Assembly (NCBI GenBank): GCA_947482825.1
Contig: CANKMT010000003.1
Span: 27,321-91,320 of the forward strand
Origin: Betaproteobacteria bacterium
Lineage (GTDB): Bacteria; Pseudomonadota; Gammaproteobacteria; Burkholderiales; SG8-39
Direction: 5' to 3'
DNA length: 64,000 bases
Within the stretch, counting starts at the first letter, position 1; each line of letters begins with the position of its first letter. The notes beneath the pieces are model-generated. The model was not told the origin of the DNA, did not search any database, and saw nothing but the letters and a program-made list of their open reading frames with translations. This document shows positions 63,544 to 64,000 of the stretch, in pieces. The position numbers were made by a program, and so were the translations under genes.

Positions 63544-64000
63544 ATGCAGGATGAGACCAAATTGCAACAGCTTGAAGCGAAGTATCGTTCGCTCGTTCCT
63601 TTGATGGATGAACGTATGCGCCGCCAGTGGGCTGCGACGGAAGCTCGGGCCTATGGGTGGGGCGGCGTGCGCGCGGTGAGCGGAGTGATCGGCATGTCGC
63701 CGAACACGATTACCAAGGGCTTGGCTGAATTGGCGGCGCGCGATGAGGATCCTGAGGCGCCGCTGGACGCGCACTTGCGCCGGAAGGGTGGAGGACGCAA
63801 GCGGTGCAGCGAAGCGGACCCGAGGTTGGTCGAGACGCTGGAGCGGTTGGTCGAGCCTTTGACTCGGGGCGATCCGGAGTCGCCGTTGCGCTGGACGTGC
63901 AAGAGCACGACGCTTCTGGCGATGGAATTGATGCAACAGGGTCACGCTGTCAGTCCACGCACGGTGGGGCGGCTGCTGAATGCGGACGGCTACAGCTTGC
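63544..64000 (+). mobile_element. ISAzo13-family transposase, 5' part, cut by the window end
   Basis: From ATG 63544 a frame runs open to the last base: 152 codons reading MQDETKLQQLEAKYRSLVPL, DERMRRQWAATEARAYGWGG, VIGMSPNTITKGLAEL and AHLRRKGGGRKRCSE, then ETLERLVEPLTRGDPESPL and SPRTVGRLLNADGYSL. This is the N-terminal third of ISAzo13-type (rhodopirellula-type DDE) transposases. The element must begin between 63482 and 63543, right after the ABC operon; the other end is outside the window. Confidence 0.85.

Overview
The window is GC-rich, almost fully coding DNA from a betaproteobacterium, most likely of the Burkholderiales. The evidence is gene content and order: a ubiE/Tim44-like/ubiJ-like/ubiB cluster beside a DUF3683-type Fe-S oxidoreductase, pilT-pilU divergent from yggS-proC-yggT, a complete mreBCD-mrdA-rodA block, a PTS made only of EIIA(Man)-HPr-EI next to gshB, metX-metW, and four orphan Bug-family (tripartite tricarboxylate transporter-type) binding proteins. 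No phage or CRISPR array is visible.

Layout. 1-12.2 kb: quinone biosynthesis and housekeeping (Fe-S oxidoreductase tail, HIT protein, a large unknown protein, DUF971, UbiE, Tim44-like, UbiJ-like, UbiB, VanZ, thioredoxin-like ferredoxin, hydrolase, ABC-2 exporter, HemJ, RNA methyltransferase). 12.2-14.3 kb: small genes with two decayed toxin-antitoxin relics, then ArfB. 14.4-18.8 kb: PilU, PilT, YggS, ProC, YggT. 18.8-22.6 kb: an unrecognised three-gene redox operon (FAD oxidase, dicluster ferredoxin-like protein, reductase-like flavoprotein). 22.6-24.9 kb: an accessory patch with a HigBA pair, a ParE/RHH pair, an FAD-oxidase tail, a possible transposase scrap and a duplicated gene end, inserted next to aceA. 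26.4-32.1 kb: the cell elongation operon. 32.2-39.2 kb: GatCAB, PyrE, exonuclease III and a YqjD/E/K membrane operon. 39.3-46 kb: AmpG and a sugar-acid type catabolic region with Bug proteins. 45.9-47.9 kb: MetW and MetX behind a SAM-II riboswitch. 47.9-53.8 kb: UxaA-family enzyme, PTS proteins, GshB, a cytochrome c and tRNA-Arg(CCG). 53.8-57.5 kb: Bug protein, histidine phosphatase, dienelactone hydrolase, AhpD-like protein, CbiX. 57.6-63.5 kb: a catabolic operon with a HisD-family dehydrogenase and a complete carbohydrate-type ABC importer behind a promoter with a LacI-family operator. It ends against an ISAzo13-family transposase that runs off the window.

The most interesting material is the redox trio with degenerate FAD motifs, the duplication-flanked toxin-antitoxin patch, a toxin gene truncated exactly onto its antitoxin start, the SAM-II riboswitch that appears wired to a transcription terminator, and the LacI-operator-controlled dehydrogenase/ABC operon of unknown substrate.
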